NCBI GenBank assembly: GCA_030055525.1
Contig: JASFYJ010000003.1
Coordinates: 1 to 64,000 of the forward strand
Length of the DNA stretch: 64,000 nucleotides
Source of the DNA: Archaeoglobales archaeon
GTDB lineage: Archaea; Halobacteriota; Archaeoglobi; Archaeoglobales; Archaeoglobaceae
Direction: 5' to 3'
A program made the position numbers and the translations under genes. This document shows positions 44,968 through 54,375 of the stretch, one piece after another. Below the pieces are notes generated by a model. That model ran no database searches. It was not told the origin of the DNA and worked only from the letters and a program-made list of their open reading frames with translations. Each line of letters starts with the position of its first letter. The first letter of the stretch is position 1.

Positions 44968-45053
44968 AACATCCTCCTTGCCGAGCGTAAAGCTGCAAAG
45001 AATCCTAAAAAGATTAGAGCTATCGAAGCCAGATATACAAACTCAACTATCAC
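44964..45053 (-). CDS. 29-residue symporter small accessory protein
   Basis: A GTG at 45053, preceded by GGTGAT, begins a 29-residue frame with one membrane helix (VYLASIALIFLGFFAAL) and a basic end (RSARRML). The stop overlaps the symporter ATG, so the two are translationally coupled. Small one-helix proteins encoded right before SSS transporters are known and named symporter small accessory proteins. The gene is easily missed because of its size. Confidence 0.75.
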   Translation of the reverse strand: MIVEFVYLASIALIFLGFFAALRSARRML

Positions 45054-45057
45054 AAAA

Positions 45058-46293
45058 TCACCTTACCAACCTTTTAGCTTTGCCTTCAAATCTTTCTAAA
45101 CTACCCTTTGGAAATATCTCCAATTTCGGGCTGAAACCTAAAAACTCCTTTATATCTTTCGCAATCGCTGGTAAAACTCCGTTTTCTCCCTCGAATAATA
45201 TCTTCACCTCGTCCTTTACATCTATCCTATAATGAACTACCCCGTGGTTTGCTAAAATGCTTTCTACATCTGCAGGGTAAAATTTTACTCCTTTGTGTAT
45301 TATCAGGTCGTCGGTTCTACCCCTTATCCTTTTTACAGTCATATGTTCTATCCCGCATTCACACTTCTCTCTGCTTAAAACAGCTGAAATTTCTCCACTT
45401 CTGTATCTAACTAGAGGCATAGCTTCTCTGTTAAGTGAAGTGTAAACTATCTCTCCCTCTTCACCATCACTGACAACTTCACCACTTTCAGGATCTACGA
45501 TCTCTACTATGTAGTTATCTTCCCACATGTGAAGCCCACATCTGTTGGGACATTCGAAGCCTACGGTTCCAACACCTCCCATCTCAGTTAATCCGGGTAT
45601 ATCGAACGCTTTGGCATCAAAAGTTTTTTCAATTTTCCTCCTCATCTCCTCACTCCAAGGTTCTGCACCAAGAAGCATCTTTTCAACTGGTAGCTCTGAG
45701 GGTTCGTAACCCATCTCTTCGGCAACTTCAGCTATTCTTAGTGGATAACTTGCAGTAGCGCACAAAACTGTAGTTCCAAAATCTACCATGAACTTCACTT
45801 GATTTCTTGTATTTCCAGCACCTATTGGGATTACAAAAGCATTTATTGCATCTGCTGCAAAGTGGAAACCAAAACCCCCGTTCCAGAGGCCGAAGGCTGG
45901 GGTTATCTGTATAACATCCTTACTTGTTATACCAGCTATTTGAAAAGCTCTTAAAAGCATCTCCTTCCACTGTTCAACATCTTTTCGTGTATAAGGCACA
46001 ATAACTGGCTGTCCTGTTGTTCCACCACTCATCTGGATTCTTACAATTTCTTCCTTGGCAACACAGCTCATCTTTAATGGATATGCTTCCCTGAGATGCT
46101 GTTTTGTAGTAAAAGGAATTTTTTGAAGATCCTCAACACTCTTTATGGTTTCTACATCTATATCGTTCTCTTTGAAGAGTCTTCTGTAGAATGCAGACCT
46201 CTCATAAACGTAGCGAAGCAAACCTCGAAGCCTCTTCGTTTTTATCTCCTCTATCTCTGAACGGCTGAGGTATATTCCACTGCTAAAGTTCAT
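45058..46293 (-). CDS. paaK: phenylacetate-CoA ligase family protein (PaaK-like)
   Basis: The 411-residue AMP-forming ligase has IQMSGGTTGQPVIVPYTRKD (P-loop), GLTEMGGVGTVGFECPNRCG, IVYTSLNREAMPLVRYRSGE and RGRTDDLIIHKGVKFYPADV. PaaK proteins activate phenylacetate or related aromatic acids with CoA. It is followed after four bases by the small accessory gene and the symporter, suggesting an uptake and activation unit. True substrate is open. Confidence 0.9.
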   Translation of the reverse strand: MNFSSGIYLSRSEIEEIKTKRLRGLLRYVYERSAFYRRLFKENDIDVETIKSVEDLQKIPFTTKQHLREAYPLKMSCVAKEEIVRIQMSGGTTGQPVIVPYTRKDVEQWKEMLLRAFQIAGITSKDVIQITPAFGLWNGGFGFHFAADAINAFVIPIGAGNTRNQVKFMVDFGTTVLCATASYPLRIAEVAEEMGYEPSELPVEKMLLGAEPWSEEMRRKIEKTFDAKAFDIPGLTEMGGVGTVGFECPNRCGLHMWEDNYIVEIVDPESGEVVSDGEEGEIVYTSLNREAMPLVRYRSGEISAVLSREKCECGIEHMTVKRIRGRTDDLIIHKGVKFYPADVESILANHGVVHYRIDVKDEVKILFEGENGVLPAIAKDIKEFLGFSPKLEIFPKGSLERFEGKAKRLVR

Positions 46294-46376
46294 CGTAAAG
46301 ATGCATACTCTCAGATATATAACTTTTTCCTCTCTACCGAGTCTAATCCCAGTATACGTGAACGAGCATTTAAAAA

Positions 46377-47114
46377 TTAATCCGGTGAAAAAAATCTGAT
46401 CAACTTCTGTCTCAAATTTACAACCTCTCCTATCACAATTATTGCAGGAGGTTCAATTTTCTCTTTTTTTGCCTTCTCTGCGATATTCAAAAGATCTCCC
46501 TCTAAAATTCTCTCTTCAGCGGAGAATCCCTTCTCTATTATCGCCACCGGTGTATTCGGATCTTTTCCAAATTTTATGAGGTTTTCACATATCTCTCTTA
46601 AATTCTCCACACCCATCAAAACAACGATCGTTGCATTCAACTTTGCCAAGGCTTCCCAATTCAATCTTCTCTTGGTTTCTCTTCCGGTAATAAAAACCAC
46701 TGCGGGATCAAATTCTCTGTGGGTTAAAGGTATGCACGCACACTCTGGAACGGCGATAGCTGATGTAACTCCAGGAACTACTTCGAACTCTATCCCGTTA
46801 TCAACCAAGTATTCGGCCTCTTCCCCTCCTCTTCCGAAGATGAAGGGATCACCGCCTTTCAATCTAACTACTATATCGTATTTTTTTGCCATCTCGACAA
46901 GAAGTTTGTTAATCTCTTCCTGCTTCATGCTGTGTTTTCCGCTCCTCTTTCCAACATTTATAATTTCTGCCCGTACGTTTTTCAGAATGTCTTCGACTTC
47001 CCCGATAAGCTCATCCCTTAATATTACATCCGCTTTTTGAATCAACTCGTAAGCTTTCAGTGTTAAAAGCTCTTTTTTTCCTGGACCAGCACCAACTAAG
47101 TAGACTTTCCCCAT
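46377..47114 (-). CDS. cobA: uroporphyrinogen-III C-methyltransferase
   Basis: The protein of 245 residues has [20 protein letters not shown] at the N-terminus, VRLKGGDPFIFGRGGEEAEY and VPGVTSAIAVPECACIPLTH, the signatures of the AdoMet-dependent SUMT enzyme that makes precorrin-2 for sirohaem and cobalamin. Sirohaem is needed for sulfite reductase in sulfate reducers. A GTG at 47120 is also in frame, but the ATG at 47114 with an AAGGTG ribosome site is preferred. It overlaps the hemC end. Confidence 0.95.
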   Translation of the reverse strand: MGKVYLVGAGPGKKELLTLKAYELIQKADVILRDELIGEVEDILKNVRAEIINVGKRSGKHSMKQEEINKLLVEMAKKYDIVVRLKGGDPFIFGRGGEEAEYLVDNGIEFEVVPGVTSAIAVPECACIPLTHREFDPAVVFITGRETKRRLNWEALAKLNATIVVLMGVENLREICENLIKFGKDPNTPVAIIEKGFSAEERILEGDLLNIAEKAKKEKIEPPAIIVIGEVVNLRQKLIRFFSPD

Positions 47115-47977
47115 AGACACACCTTTATTCTTCTCGCAACTTCTTCAGCCTCTTTTATGGCTAGAGACTTACTAAGCTTTTCATCAACTCTCACGTATCT
47201 ATCTCCAAAGATCTCACATATCAACCTCACGCTATCCCCTAAAACTTCAGCGTAAACTCCCGCTGCTATCGCACACCCTATCCCAAGCTCCCTGACTACA
47301 GCCCTTTCAACTTCAGCCTCTATCCAAGTTTTTTCATCGTTCATGAAATTGACAAGTTCTTCCTCGCCTTTCCTAGTGGCTACAGCTATTATACCCTGAT
47401 TTGCCGCTGGAACCAAGATTTCTGGTGAAAAACGATGGTATCTGATATCAATTCCAAGTCTTTGAATTCCAGCTTCTGCAACAACTATCGCATCGTAAAA
47501 ACCCTCTTTCAACTTTCTTATCCTCGTATCAAGATTTCCCCTTAAAATGCCAAATCTAAGATCTTTTTTAAGCCTCAAAAGTTGCGCTCTTCTACGCAAG
47601 CTTGAAGTACCTATCAAAGCTCCTTTTGGTAGCTCTTCAAATCTTCTTCCATCCCTTGAGATCAACACATCGCAGGGACTATCTCTTTCAAGCACAGCAG
47701 CTATCACCGTCCCTTCTACTCTCGCAGTTGGAACATCTTTATAGCTGTGAACTGCAACATCTATTTCTCCCTTAGCCAAAGCTTGATCGATAGCTCTTAC
47801 AAAAGCTCCCCTTCCCTTGAATTCATGTAATGGTTTGTCCTTCATTATATCTCCTTCCGTCTTTATTATCTTCAGCTGCACATCGTAACCTTCAGCAACC
47901 AATCTATCCAAAACTTTCTTTGTTTGCGCCAAAGCTAACTTGCTACCTCTACTTCCAACTACTATCTTTTCCGACAT
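47096..47977 (-). CDS. hemC: hydroxymethylbilane synthase (porphobilinogen deaminase)
   Basis: HemC links four porphobilinogens. The 293-residue protein has [65 protein letters not shown] and the dipyrromethane-cofactor cysteine in [13 protein letters not shown]. It overlaps hemL by 29 bases and cobA by 19, so the three form one operon. Confidence 0.96.
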   Translation of the reverse strand: MSEKIVVGSRGSKLALAQTKKVLDRLVAEGYDVQLKIIKTEGDIMKDKPLHEFKGRGAFVRAIDQALAKGEIDVAVHSYKDVPTARVEGTVIAAVLERDSPCDVLISRDGRRFEELPKGALIGTSSLRRRAQLLRLKKDLRFGILRGNLDTRIRKLKEGFYDAIVVAEAGIQRLGIDIRYHRFSPEILVPAANQGIIAVATRKGEEELVNFMNDEKTWIEAEVERAVVRELGIGCAIAAGVYAEVLGDSVRLICEIFGDRYVRVDEKLSKSLAIKEAEEVARRIKVCLWGKST

Positions 47978-49214
47978 CTTTAAATACCTCTATAGTTTTC
48001 TCCACATCTTCTTTGCTGTGGGCTAAGCTCAAAAAGCACGTCTCGTATTGAGATGGCGGAAGATATATACCTCGCTCCAAAACCCTCCAGAAGAATCTTA
48101 GATAAGCATTTTTATCCAATTTTAAGGCATCTAAGTAATTTTTAGGCTTCTCTCCAAAGAATATACAAAACATCGATACTATCCACGATACTCTCTCCTC
48201 TCCAAATATATCAACAAGGGCTTTGGCTATTTCCTCGCATTTGGCATTTAAATCTTTTAAACCCTTTTTTGCAAGGAAGTCTACGGTAACATAACCAGCA
48301 GTTAGGCTTAAAGGATTTCCACTGAATGTCCCAGCCTGATAAACATCTCCAGATGGAGCAACTCGCTCCATTATCTCTTTTCTCCCACCAAAGAGTCCTA
48401 TTGGCAAACCTCCACCAGCTATCTTACCAAGGGTTGTTAAATCTGGTTTTACGTTGTAGTACTCCTGAGCTCCCCCCAAAGATACTCTGAATCCTGTAAT
48501 AACTTCGTCAAATATTAGTAAGACATCATTTTCGGCAGTTACCTTTCTAACTTCCTTTAGGTAGTCCTTCTCAGGAAGTATTAAACCAGTGTTTCCAATA
48601 ACAGGTTCCAGTATCATTGCTGCCACTTCTTCTCTGTTTTTTTCAATTAAATCGTTTAGAGTTTCAATATCATTAAACGGAACCTGTAAAGTGTTTTTCA
48701 CAAAATCTCTTGGCACTCCAGCAGAGTTGGGTATGCCATGGGTTGTTGCACCGCTTCCAGCCTTAACCAAAACAGCGTCGTGCGCTCCGTGAAAGCTGCC
48801 TTCAACCTTTATTATCTTATCTCTTCCAGTAAAACCCCTTGCAACCCTTAAAGCGCTCATAGTCGCTTCACTGCCTGTATTTACGAACCTCAACATCTCT
48901 ATTGACGGAAAAAGTTTTTTGATAAGTTTAGCGTACCTAACTTCCATTTCTATAGGAGTGCCATAAAGCCATCCATTCTCTAGTTGCTCTATTATGGCAT
49001 TTCTTACAATTTCCGGAGCATGACCCAAGATCAGTGGTCCAAAAGCCAAACAGTAATCGATGTATTCATTACCATCTACATCGTAAATTTTAGAGCCCTT
49101 TGCTTTTTCGATGTATATTGGATGTGGTTTAAAAGCTCTAACGGGGCTGCTGACGCCTCCAGGCATCAATTTTAAAGCTTCCTCATAAAGCTCCTGCGAC
49201 CTCTGAAACTTCAT
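47949..49214 (-). CDS. hemL: glutamate-1-semialdehyde 2,1-aminomutase
   Basis: HemL makes 5-aminolevulinate from glutamate semialdehyde in the C5 route. The 421-residue PLP enzyme has [60 protein letters not shown], the PLP lysine in [19 protein letters not shown] and [18 protein letters not shown]. It begins the leftward haem/sirohaem operon. Confidence 0.96.
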   Translation of the reverse strand: MKFQRSQELYEEALKLMPGGVSSPVRAFKPHPIYIEKAKGSKIYDVDGNEYIDYCLAFGPLILGHAPEIVRNAIIEQLENGWLYGTPIEMEVRYAKLIKKLFPSIEMLRFVNTGSEATMSALRVARGFTGRDKIIKVEGSFHGAHDAVLVKAGSGATTHGIPNSAGVPRDFVKNTLQVPFNDIETLNDLIEKNREEVAAMILEPVIGNTGLILPEKDYLKEVRKVTAENDVLLIFDEVITGFRVSLGGAQEYYNVKPDLTTLGKIAGGGLPIGLFGGRKEIMERVAPSGDVYQAGTFSGNPLSLTAGYVTVDFLAKKGLKDLNAKCEEIAKALVDIFGEERVSWIVSMFCIFFGEKPKNYLDALKLDKNAYLRFFWRVLERGIYLPPSQYETCFLSLAHSKEDVEKTIEVFKDVGKDSSWK

Positions 49215-49296
49215 GAATATGTTTTAGGTTGTATGAATAGATCTATTTTACGGTAAAAACGATAGTTAATTAAACATCAAACCCAAAGTTTAACCA

Positions 49297-49665
49297 ATGA
49301 GGTTCTACAAGATAATAATAAACGGTGTTGAATATAAAATTGGACTTAAAAAAATTGGAGAAGGTGTTTACAAGGTAAAAATCGGTGAAAGAGAAACAGA
49401 AGTTTTCGTAGAAGATGTCTTCGAGAAAAACGAAAAGGAAGATTTAAAAGGTGGAACTAAAGTCTTCTCGGAAATATCTGGAGTTGTAGTTAAGATTCTC
49501 GTTAAGGTTGGAGACTTCGTAAAGGCCGGGGAAACTATAGCTGTTGTGGAAGCCATGAAGATGGAGCACGAAGTAAAATCGCCAAAAAACGGAGTTATTT
49601 TAGAACTTAAAGTTCGAGAAGGGCAGAACATAGTAGTTGGAGACACAATAGCTGTAATTTTATGA
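49297..49665 (+). CDS. biotin carboxyl carrier protein
   Basis: The 122-residue protein ends in a biotinyl domain with VAVVEAMKM-type motif (VVEAMKMEHEVKSPKNGVIL), whose Lys in AMKM carries biotin. The first 60 residues are a small beta-rich lead. It is probably a subunit of a sodium-pumping decarboxylase or of pyruvate/acyl-CoA carboxylase; the partner subunits are not in the window. The next gene overlaps by four bases. Confidence 0.92.
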   Translation: MRFYKIIINGVEYKIGLKKIGEGVYKVKIGERETEVFVEDVFEKNEKEDLKGGTKVFSEISGVVVKILVKVGDFVKAGETIAVVEAMKMEHEVKSPKNGVILELKVREGQNIVVGDTIAVIL

Positions 49666-50009
49666 CCCTATACAGGTCCCTAGGCCTTACAGCTAGAAAA
49701 GCAGCAGAAATTGTTGCTGAAATTGTAGAAATGATAGATAAAAGGCTTCAAGATGATGAAATGCTAAAAAATTTATCAGAAAAATTTTCTGAAAACGATC
49801 TGATCTTTGCAGCATTTACTTTAGGCAGGATAGTTGGGATGAGTTTTGCAATAAAAGACCAAAATGGTGCAGAACTCATAATATCTGACTTCGGTAGATA
49901 TTTGAAGATCCTGCGTTCAGAGGGGAAGGAGAAACTTAAAAAGATTATAGAGAATGAAATTCTAGATGAGGTGTACAGGGATATAGAGAGAGTTCGTGAC
50001 GTAGTCTAA
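49662..50009 (+). CDS. unknown 115-residue protein coupled to the biotin carrier
   Basis: The protein is mostly helical (TARKAAEIVAEIVEMIDKRL, NDLIFAAFTLGRIVGMSFAI, ending VYRDIERVRDVV). I do not recognise it. Its ATG overlaps the biotin carrier stop (ATGA), so it is probably made with it and may be an accessory subunit of the same complex. ftr follows 31 bases later. Confidence 0.65.
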   Translation: MTLYRSLGLTARKAAEIVAEIVEMIDKRLQDDEMLKNLSEKFSENDLIFAAFTLGRIVGMSFAIKDQNGAELIISDFGRYLKILRSEGKEKLKKIIENEILDEVYRDIERVRDVV

Positions 50010-50040
50010 AAGCTTATATTCTTCAAGTTGAAGCTAATTC

Positions 50041-50949
50041 ATGCTCAAACTGAACGATATTCCGGTCGAAGATACATACTGCGAAGCGTTTGATGGGATA
50101 TATTCGAGATTTATAGTAACAGCAAAACATAAGTGGTTGCTAAAGAAGGCTGCTTACGGTGCAACTGCTCTACCATCTACAGTTTTTGGCGAAGCTGAAG
50201 GAGGAGTTGAAAAGTGGCTATCTCCGCATGAAACCCCAGACGGTAGAATAGGTGCCATCTGCCAGATTTGGGTTCAGAAGTCAAAGAAGTTTTACGATGT
50301 TTTGATGAGAGAGATGGGTAAAAGGATAAGACAAGGTATCTTAGTAGTACCAACAACACGGGTTTTCAATGCAACAGATAGCGAAACAAAATTCGATGCA
50401 GAGATAAACGTTGGAAGGTGTGGAGATGGCTACGAATGGGAAGAAGAGATGTGGGGAAGAAAAGTTATCAGAGTTCCGATAATGTTCGGAGAATTCATAA
50501 TTGAAAGGTACATAGGCTATGCGAACGGCATAGCTGGAGGTAACGTATGGTTCTTCTGTGAAAGTGAAGAAGCTGCACTTGAAGCTGGAGAAGCTGCGGT
50601 TGAAGCTTTAAAGCAGATGGATGGTGTTATCACTTCATTTGACATCTGCTCTGCAGGAAGCAAGCCAGAGACAAAGTATCCAGAAATGGGCCCGTCAACC
50701 AACCACTACTACTGTCCAATACTTAAAAACAAGATCCCCGATTCAAAAGTTCCCGATGGTGTGAAATCAATTCCGGAGATAGTGATAAACGGTATCAACA
50801 GAGAAGTTGTAGAAAAAGCGATGTACATTTGTTTAGAGGTTGCAAGTAAGGTCGATGGAGTGGTGAAGCTCTCCGCCGGAAACTACGGTGGAAAGCTTGG
50901 TCAACACAAGATATACCTGAGAGACATAATCGAAAGATACTCAAAGTGA
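50041..50949 (+). CDS. ftr: formylmethanofuran:tetrahydromethanopterin formyltransferase
   Basis: Ftr moves the formyl group between methanofuran and tetrahydromethanopterin in the C1 pathway, which in Archaeoglobus runs as part of lactate or acetyl-CoA oxidation. The 302-residue protein starts MLKLNDIPVEDTYCEAFDGI and has ATALPSTVFGEAEGGVEKWL, GRCGDGYEWEEEMWGRKVIR, KYPEMGPSTNHYYCPI and LSAGNYGGKLGQHKIYL. It is of normal length. Its end overlaps the convergent ogt gene by nine bases. Confidence 0.97.
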   Translation: MLKLNDIPVEDTYCEAFDGIYSRFIVTAKHKWLLKKAAYGATALPSTVFGEAEGGVEKWLSPHETPDGRIGAICQIWVQKSKKFYDVLMREMGKRIRQGILVVPTTRVFNATDSETKFDAEINVGRCGDGYEWEEEMWGRKVIRVPIMFGEFIIERYIGYANGIAGGNVWFFCESEEAALEAGEAAVEALKQMDGVITSFDICSAGSKPETKYPEMGPSTNHYYCPILKNKIPDSKVPDGVKSIPEIVINGINREVVEKAMYICLEVASKVDGVVKLSAGNYGGKLGQHKIYLRDIIERYSK

Positions 50950-51366
50950 ACCCTCAAGCTCAAGAAGGGCTTTTTTAATTTTTAACCCTTGGCTGTAACC
51001 TCCAAGCCCTCCCTTTGCTACGACTCTATGGCATGGTATTATTACTGGCAGAGGATTCTTTTTTAAAGCTACGCCTACAGCTCTCGGACTTGTCATCAGC
51101 TTTGCGGCAATTTCACCGTATGTTTTCGTACAGCCGTATGGAATTTTTTTAACCTCTTCAAGTACAGACCTGACAAAATCGCTAGCAAGTATTTCGTAGT
51201 CAACTTCAGGCTCAGATTTTTCTCCAGAAAAGTACTTTCTGACTTTTTCTGGTGCTTCGCAGCTGAAAACTCTTTCTTTTGAAAAAAACGATCTTACAGC
51301 TTTTGAGTTCCTGAGCTCTACGTTGAAGTAGTATTCCCTGAATTTTGTCGAGAAACTTCTAAACAT
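50941..51366 (-). CDS. ogt: methylated-DNA-protein-cysteine methyltransferase
   Basis: The 141-residue repair protein has the alkyl-accepting cysteine in PVIIPCHRVVAKGGLGGYSQ and the DNA-binding helix GCTKTYGEIAAKLMTSPRAV. It takes the methyl group from O6-methylguanine and is used once. It overlaps nadM by eight bases in a leftward operon. Confidence 0.93.
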   Translation of the reverse strand: MFRSFSTKFREYYFNVELRNSKAVRSFFSKERVFSCEAPEKVRKYFSGEKSEPEVDYEILASDFVRSVLEEVKKIPYGCTKTYGEIAAKLMTSPRAVGVALKKNPLPVIIPCHRVVAKGGLGGYSQGLKIKKALLELEGSL

Positions 51367-51871
51367 CTTTACCTGCTATCTCTCTCAATCTCGTAACCCC
51401 ATCTATCTCTTTTATAACTTCTGCTACAGATTTTGGTACAAAAATTTCCCAGTCTTCTCCTTCGATCATTTTCCTCCTTATTTCGGTTCCTTGATATTCG
51501 ACTCTGTTGTACATCTTAGTATGCTCAACTCTGAAATTTGCCTCTCTGAAAAGTCTCGAAACAAGGGGGTTGTTTGTGTACACTACATCGAATTTTGGGA
51601 CCATAGAGCACACGTGAGCGACCCATAAACTGTTTCGATATATATCTTCAAGAGGAATTATATAAACCTTCTTTTTTGTTCCTATTTCATCCAAAGCTCT
51701 GGATATCATAACTATTCTCTCTCCAGCCGTAAAAGGATTTTCTAGAGTATGACTCTCCTGAGCGCTTCCGATTCCTATTATCAACTCATCCACCTTCTCA
51801 AGTATGTGCTGTATAACGTAATGGTGCCCTAAGTGGTACGGCTGGAATCGGCCTATGAAGAAACCTCTCAT
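51359..51871 (-). CDS. nadM: nicotinamide-nucleotide adenylyltransferase
   Basis: The 170-residue NadM has FFIGRFQPYHLGHHYVIQHI with the HxGH nucleotidyltransferase motif, GSAQESHTLENPFTAGERI, and the final EIRRKMIEGEDWEIFVPKSV. It makes NAD from nicotinamide mononucleotide and ATP. It overlaps the radical SAM gene by four bases. Confidence 0.95.
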   Translation of the reverse strand: MRGFFIGRFQPYHLGHHYVIQHILEKVDELIIGIGSAQESHTLENPFTAGERIVMISRALDEIGTKKKVYIIPLEDIYRNSLWVAHVCSMVPKFDVVYTNNPLVSRLFREANFRVEHTKMYNRVEYQGTEIRRKMIEGEDWEIFVPKSVAEVIKEIDGVTRLREIAGKDV

Positions 51872-53424
51872 CTTGGCCTCTTAACAACACGCACTATATC
51901 ATCTTTTATCTTTTTGCCCGTCTTTCTCTCCCACTCATCTAAGGGGATTGCATATTTTTCCTGAATTTTATCTCTGTATATTTCTGGAATTACGTTGAAC
52001 GTGCAGAAGGGTATTATTCTTCCATCCGGAGTTGCATAGTGTATTTCGCACTTCTCAACTCTCGCAATATCGTAGTTGTAGAGGTCTTGGAAGTGCATGA
52101 ACCCTATAAAGAGCGATCTCATGTGGAATTCTCCCAAAGCTGAGTAGTCGTGCTTGATCAAAACATCTAGGAGAATTTTGTTGAAGTTAAATCCCTTTGG
52201 AGCCTTCTCCAGATCTATGAACCTTTTTAGATCTATGACATCCTTTAAAGCTCTTATCTTCTTCAACCTACTTTTAGATACGTTTTCAGCTTCTCTGGCC
52301 AGATAATCGAGCAATCCTTCAACATCGACAAATCTTGTTATTGGAATAAGCTTCCCATCTTCCTTGAAAACGTAGGTAGCCATACCACACGCGAAGTGCG
52401 TCGTCAAAGCATATTTAGGCTCTCCAGTTAGCGCTTCAACAAACCAAGAAATTGGAGCAACGCTTGGAACGGGATAAAAATCATCTCTGCTAATTTCTCC
52501 ATTTGTTTGTTCCTCAATAGCTTTTATACAATCTGGTATTGTTATTCTGTATTTTTCTCGCTCTTTTTTAGGCATGCTTCCAACTAAACTTACAGGCTGA
52601 AAATTTACGCCTCTAACTATGTCTATGTTTTCTGCGGCAAATCTTATTATTGCTCCAAGTTGATGATCGTTGACCGTTTTGATTACAGTTGGAACAAGAA
52701 CTATCCCCAAGCCAGCTTTTCGACAATTTTCGAGTATATTTGGGACTTCTTCGTGGTTCTTGGGATTTGTTGTTTCATCAAGACCATCAAAAGACAGGTA
52801 AACAGTGTTAACTCCGAATTCTCTTGCTTTCTTAACAAATTCGGGATCTCTTGCAAGCCTAATTCCGTTGGTGTTCAGTTGTATGTGGTCGTAGCCCTCC
52901 TCCTTTATCACCTTTATTATCTCTAGAATGTCCTCTCTGAGTGTCGGTTCGCCACCGGTAAGCTGAACAGCGTTACAGCCGACAGGTTTCTGGTTTCTTG
53001 CAATTCTTACCATCTCTCTTATCTGATCAATTGTTGGTTCATAAACGTAGCCTGCTCTTTTTGCATAGAAGAAACAGTACCAGCATGCAAGATCACAGCG
53101 GTTTGTTACAACTATGTTCAACAAGGCAGTCTGACTTTTGTGGTTGTTGCATAATCCGCAGCTAAAGGGGCAGGTGGTGTTGGTGGTTATGGGATTCTGA
53201 ATTCTTCTACCATCTACAGCAAACCTTGAAGCTTTTTTAAACATCTCTGCATCTCCCCAATATAGTTCGACAAACTCGCCATGTTCGCTGCAGAATTTTC
53301 TGATCATCACTTTACCATCTTCTTCGTAAACCTCCGCATCCAAAATCCTGAGACATTCTGGGCAGAGGGATCTTGTTTTATAAGGTAACTCAACACCCTT
53401 TAAATTTGAAGCTGAATGCAACAT
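51868..53424 (-). CDS. tes: tetraether lipid synthase-like radical SAM protein (Tes)
   Basis: The radical SAM cluster cysteines are in TNRCDLACWYCFFYAKR (C-x3-C-x2-C), followed by NAVQLTGGEPTLREDILEII. Extra cysteine groups flank it: CPECLRILDAEVYEEDGKV and FCSEHGEF before, TTCPFSCGLCNNHKSQ just upstream, and CEIHYATPDGRIIPFC near the end. This layout is that of MJ0619-type proteins, shown to join isoprenoid chains to make tetraether membrane lipids. A TTG start at 53463 would add 13 residues; the ATG at 53424 is preferred with modest certainty. It is divergent from the cas operon. Confidence 0.87.
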   Translation of the reverse strand: MLHSASNLKGVELPYKTRSLCPECLRILDAEVYEEDGKVMIRKFCSEHGEFVELYWGDAEMFKKASRFAVDGRRIQNPITTNTTCPFSCGLCNNHKSQTALLNIVVTNRCDLACWYCFFYAKRAGYVYEPTIDQIREMVRIARNQKPVGCNAVQLTGGEPTLREDILEIIKVIKEEGYDHIQLNTNGIRLARDPEFVKKAREFGVNTVYLSFDGLDETTNPKNHEEVPNILENCRKAGLGIVLVPTVIKTVNDHQLGAIIRFAAENIDIVRGVNFQPVSLVGSMPKKEREKYRITIPDCIKAIEEQTNGEISRDDFYPVPSVAPISWFVEALTGEPKYALTTHFACGMATYVFKEDGKLIPITRFVDVEGLLDYLAREAENVSKSRLKKIRALKDVIDLKRFIDLEKAPKGFNFNKILLDVLIKHDYSALGEFHMRSLFIGFMHFQDLYNYDIARVEKCEIHYATPDGRIIPFCTFNVIPEIYRDKIQEKYAIPLDEWERKTGKKIKDDIVRVVKRPR

Positions 53425-53633
53425 TAAGATAAATTTCTGTTGAGGTATTTCAATGTTTCTCAATGTGCAAAGTAAAGAAGATCACTTTTAGAAATCTTAA
53501 AAAAACACTAGAAAGTTCGTCCAGCTTCAATCCAAAAATTTTAAAATAAACTTGAAAATTCGGGCAGAATATCATCTCTAAACTCATTGCCCACCAGTAT
53601 TCTACATATTCGACTGGGGTAAATTCAGATAAA

Positions 53634-53643
53634 GTTATATACT
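53634..53643 (+). promoter_or_regulatory. TATA box of the cas operon
   Basis: GTTATATACT lies 19-28 bases before the GTG of cas6, suggesting a leaderless or nearly leaderless transcript for the whole cas6-cas3 run. Confidence 0.55.
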
Positions 53644-53661
53644 AGCTAGCGTAGTAGAACT

Positions 53662-54375
53662 GTGAGGCTTAAAGTAACACTTAATAAGATCTCTCAACCC
53701 TCTTGTGTACCAATAAACTGCTCATACCATCTTGCATCTGCGATATACAGAGCTATAGAGAGATCAGACCCAAACCTCTCTCTTGAACTCCACAAGCCGA
53801 ATACACCAAAATTTTTTACCTTCAGCAAACTTATGGTTCCAAACAGAAAATTTAGAATAGAAAAAGACAAGATGTTCTTGGAGGATGACAAAATTCACTT
53901 CTTCTTTTCTACGATGAAATCGGAACTGGCTGAAAAACTCGTCGAAGGGCTCTTTATGAATCCGGAAGTGAAGATAGGGGATTCAAAGTTTGTAGTTTCC
54001 GAAGTTGAAGTCCTAAAAGAAAGAGAAATAGGCAACAAAGCCGAATTTGTTACATTAAGCCCAATACATGTTTCAAAATTTAAAGATGGGAAAGTGGTTG
54101 ACCTTTATCCGACAGAAAAAGAATTTTACGATGTGCTAGTATCAAACTTAATTGAAAAATATATTATTTTCTATAAAAAAACTCCAGAAAATACGGAAGT
54201 GAACATAGAAGTATATAAATTTAAACCGAAGAGGATCATGATCAAAGACACATGGCATCGCTGTGTTGAAATGGTTTTTAAAGCTGAAGGAAGTCCAGAA
54301 TTGCTCGAGATCGGATACAAAGCGGGTTTTGGGGCGAAGAATTCGATGGGGTTTGGTATGGTGAAGGTTGTATGA
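53662..54375 (+). CDS. cas6: CRISPR pre-crRNA endonuclease Cas6
   Basis: The 237-residue RAMP protein begins at a GTG and has the N-terminal INCSYHLASAIYRAIE, whose His is a candidate catalytic residue, and the glycine-rich loop near the end, KAGFGAKNSMGFGMVKV. It cuts the repeat RNA to give crRNAs with an 8-base handle, which fits the ATTGAAAG end of the repeats at 28 kb. It leads the rightward operon and overlaps cas8 by eight bases. Confidence 0.94.
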   Translation: MRLKVTLNKISQPSCVPINCSYHLASAIYRAIERSDPNLSLELHKPNTPKFFTFSKLMVPNRKFRIEKDKMFLEDDKIHFFFSTMKSELAEKLVEGLFMNPEVKIGDSKFVVSEVEVLKEREIGNKAEFVTLSPIHVSKFKDGKVVDLYPTEKEFYDVLVSNLIEKYIIFYKKTPENTEVNIEVYKFKPKRIMIKDTWHRCVEMVFKAEGSPELLEIGYKAGFGAKNSMGFGMVKVV

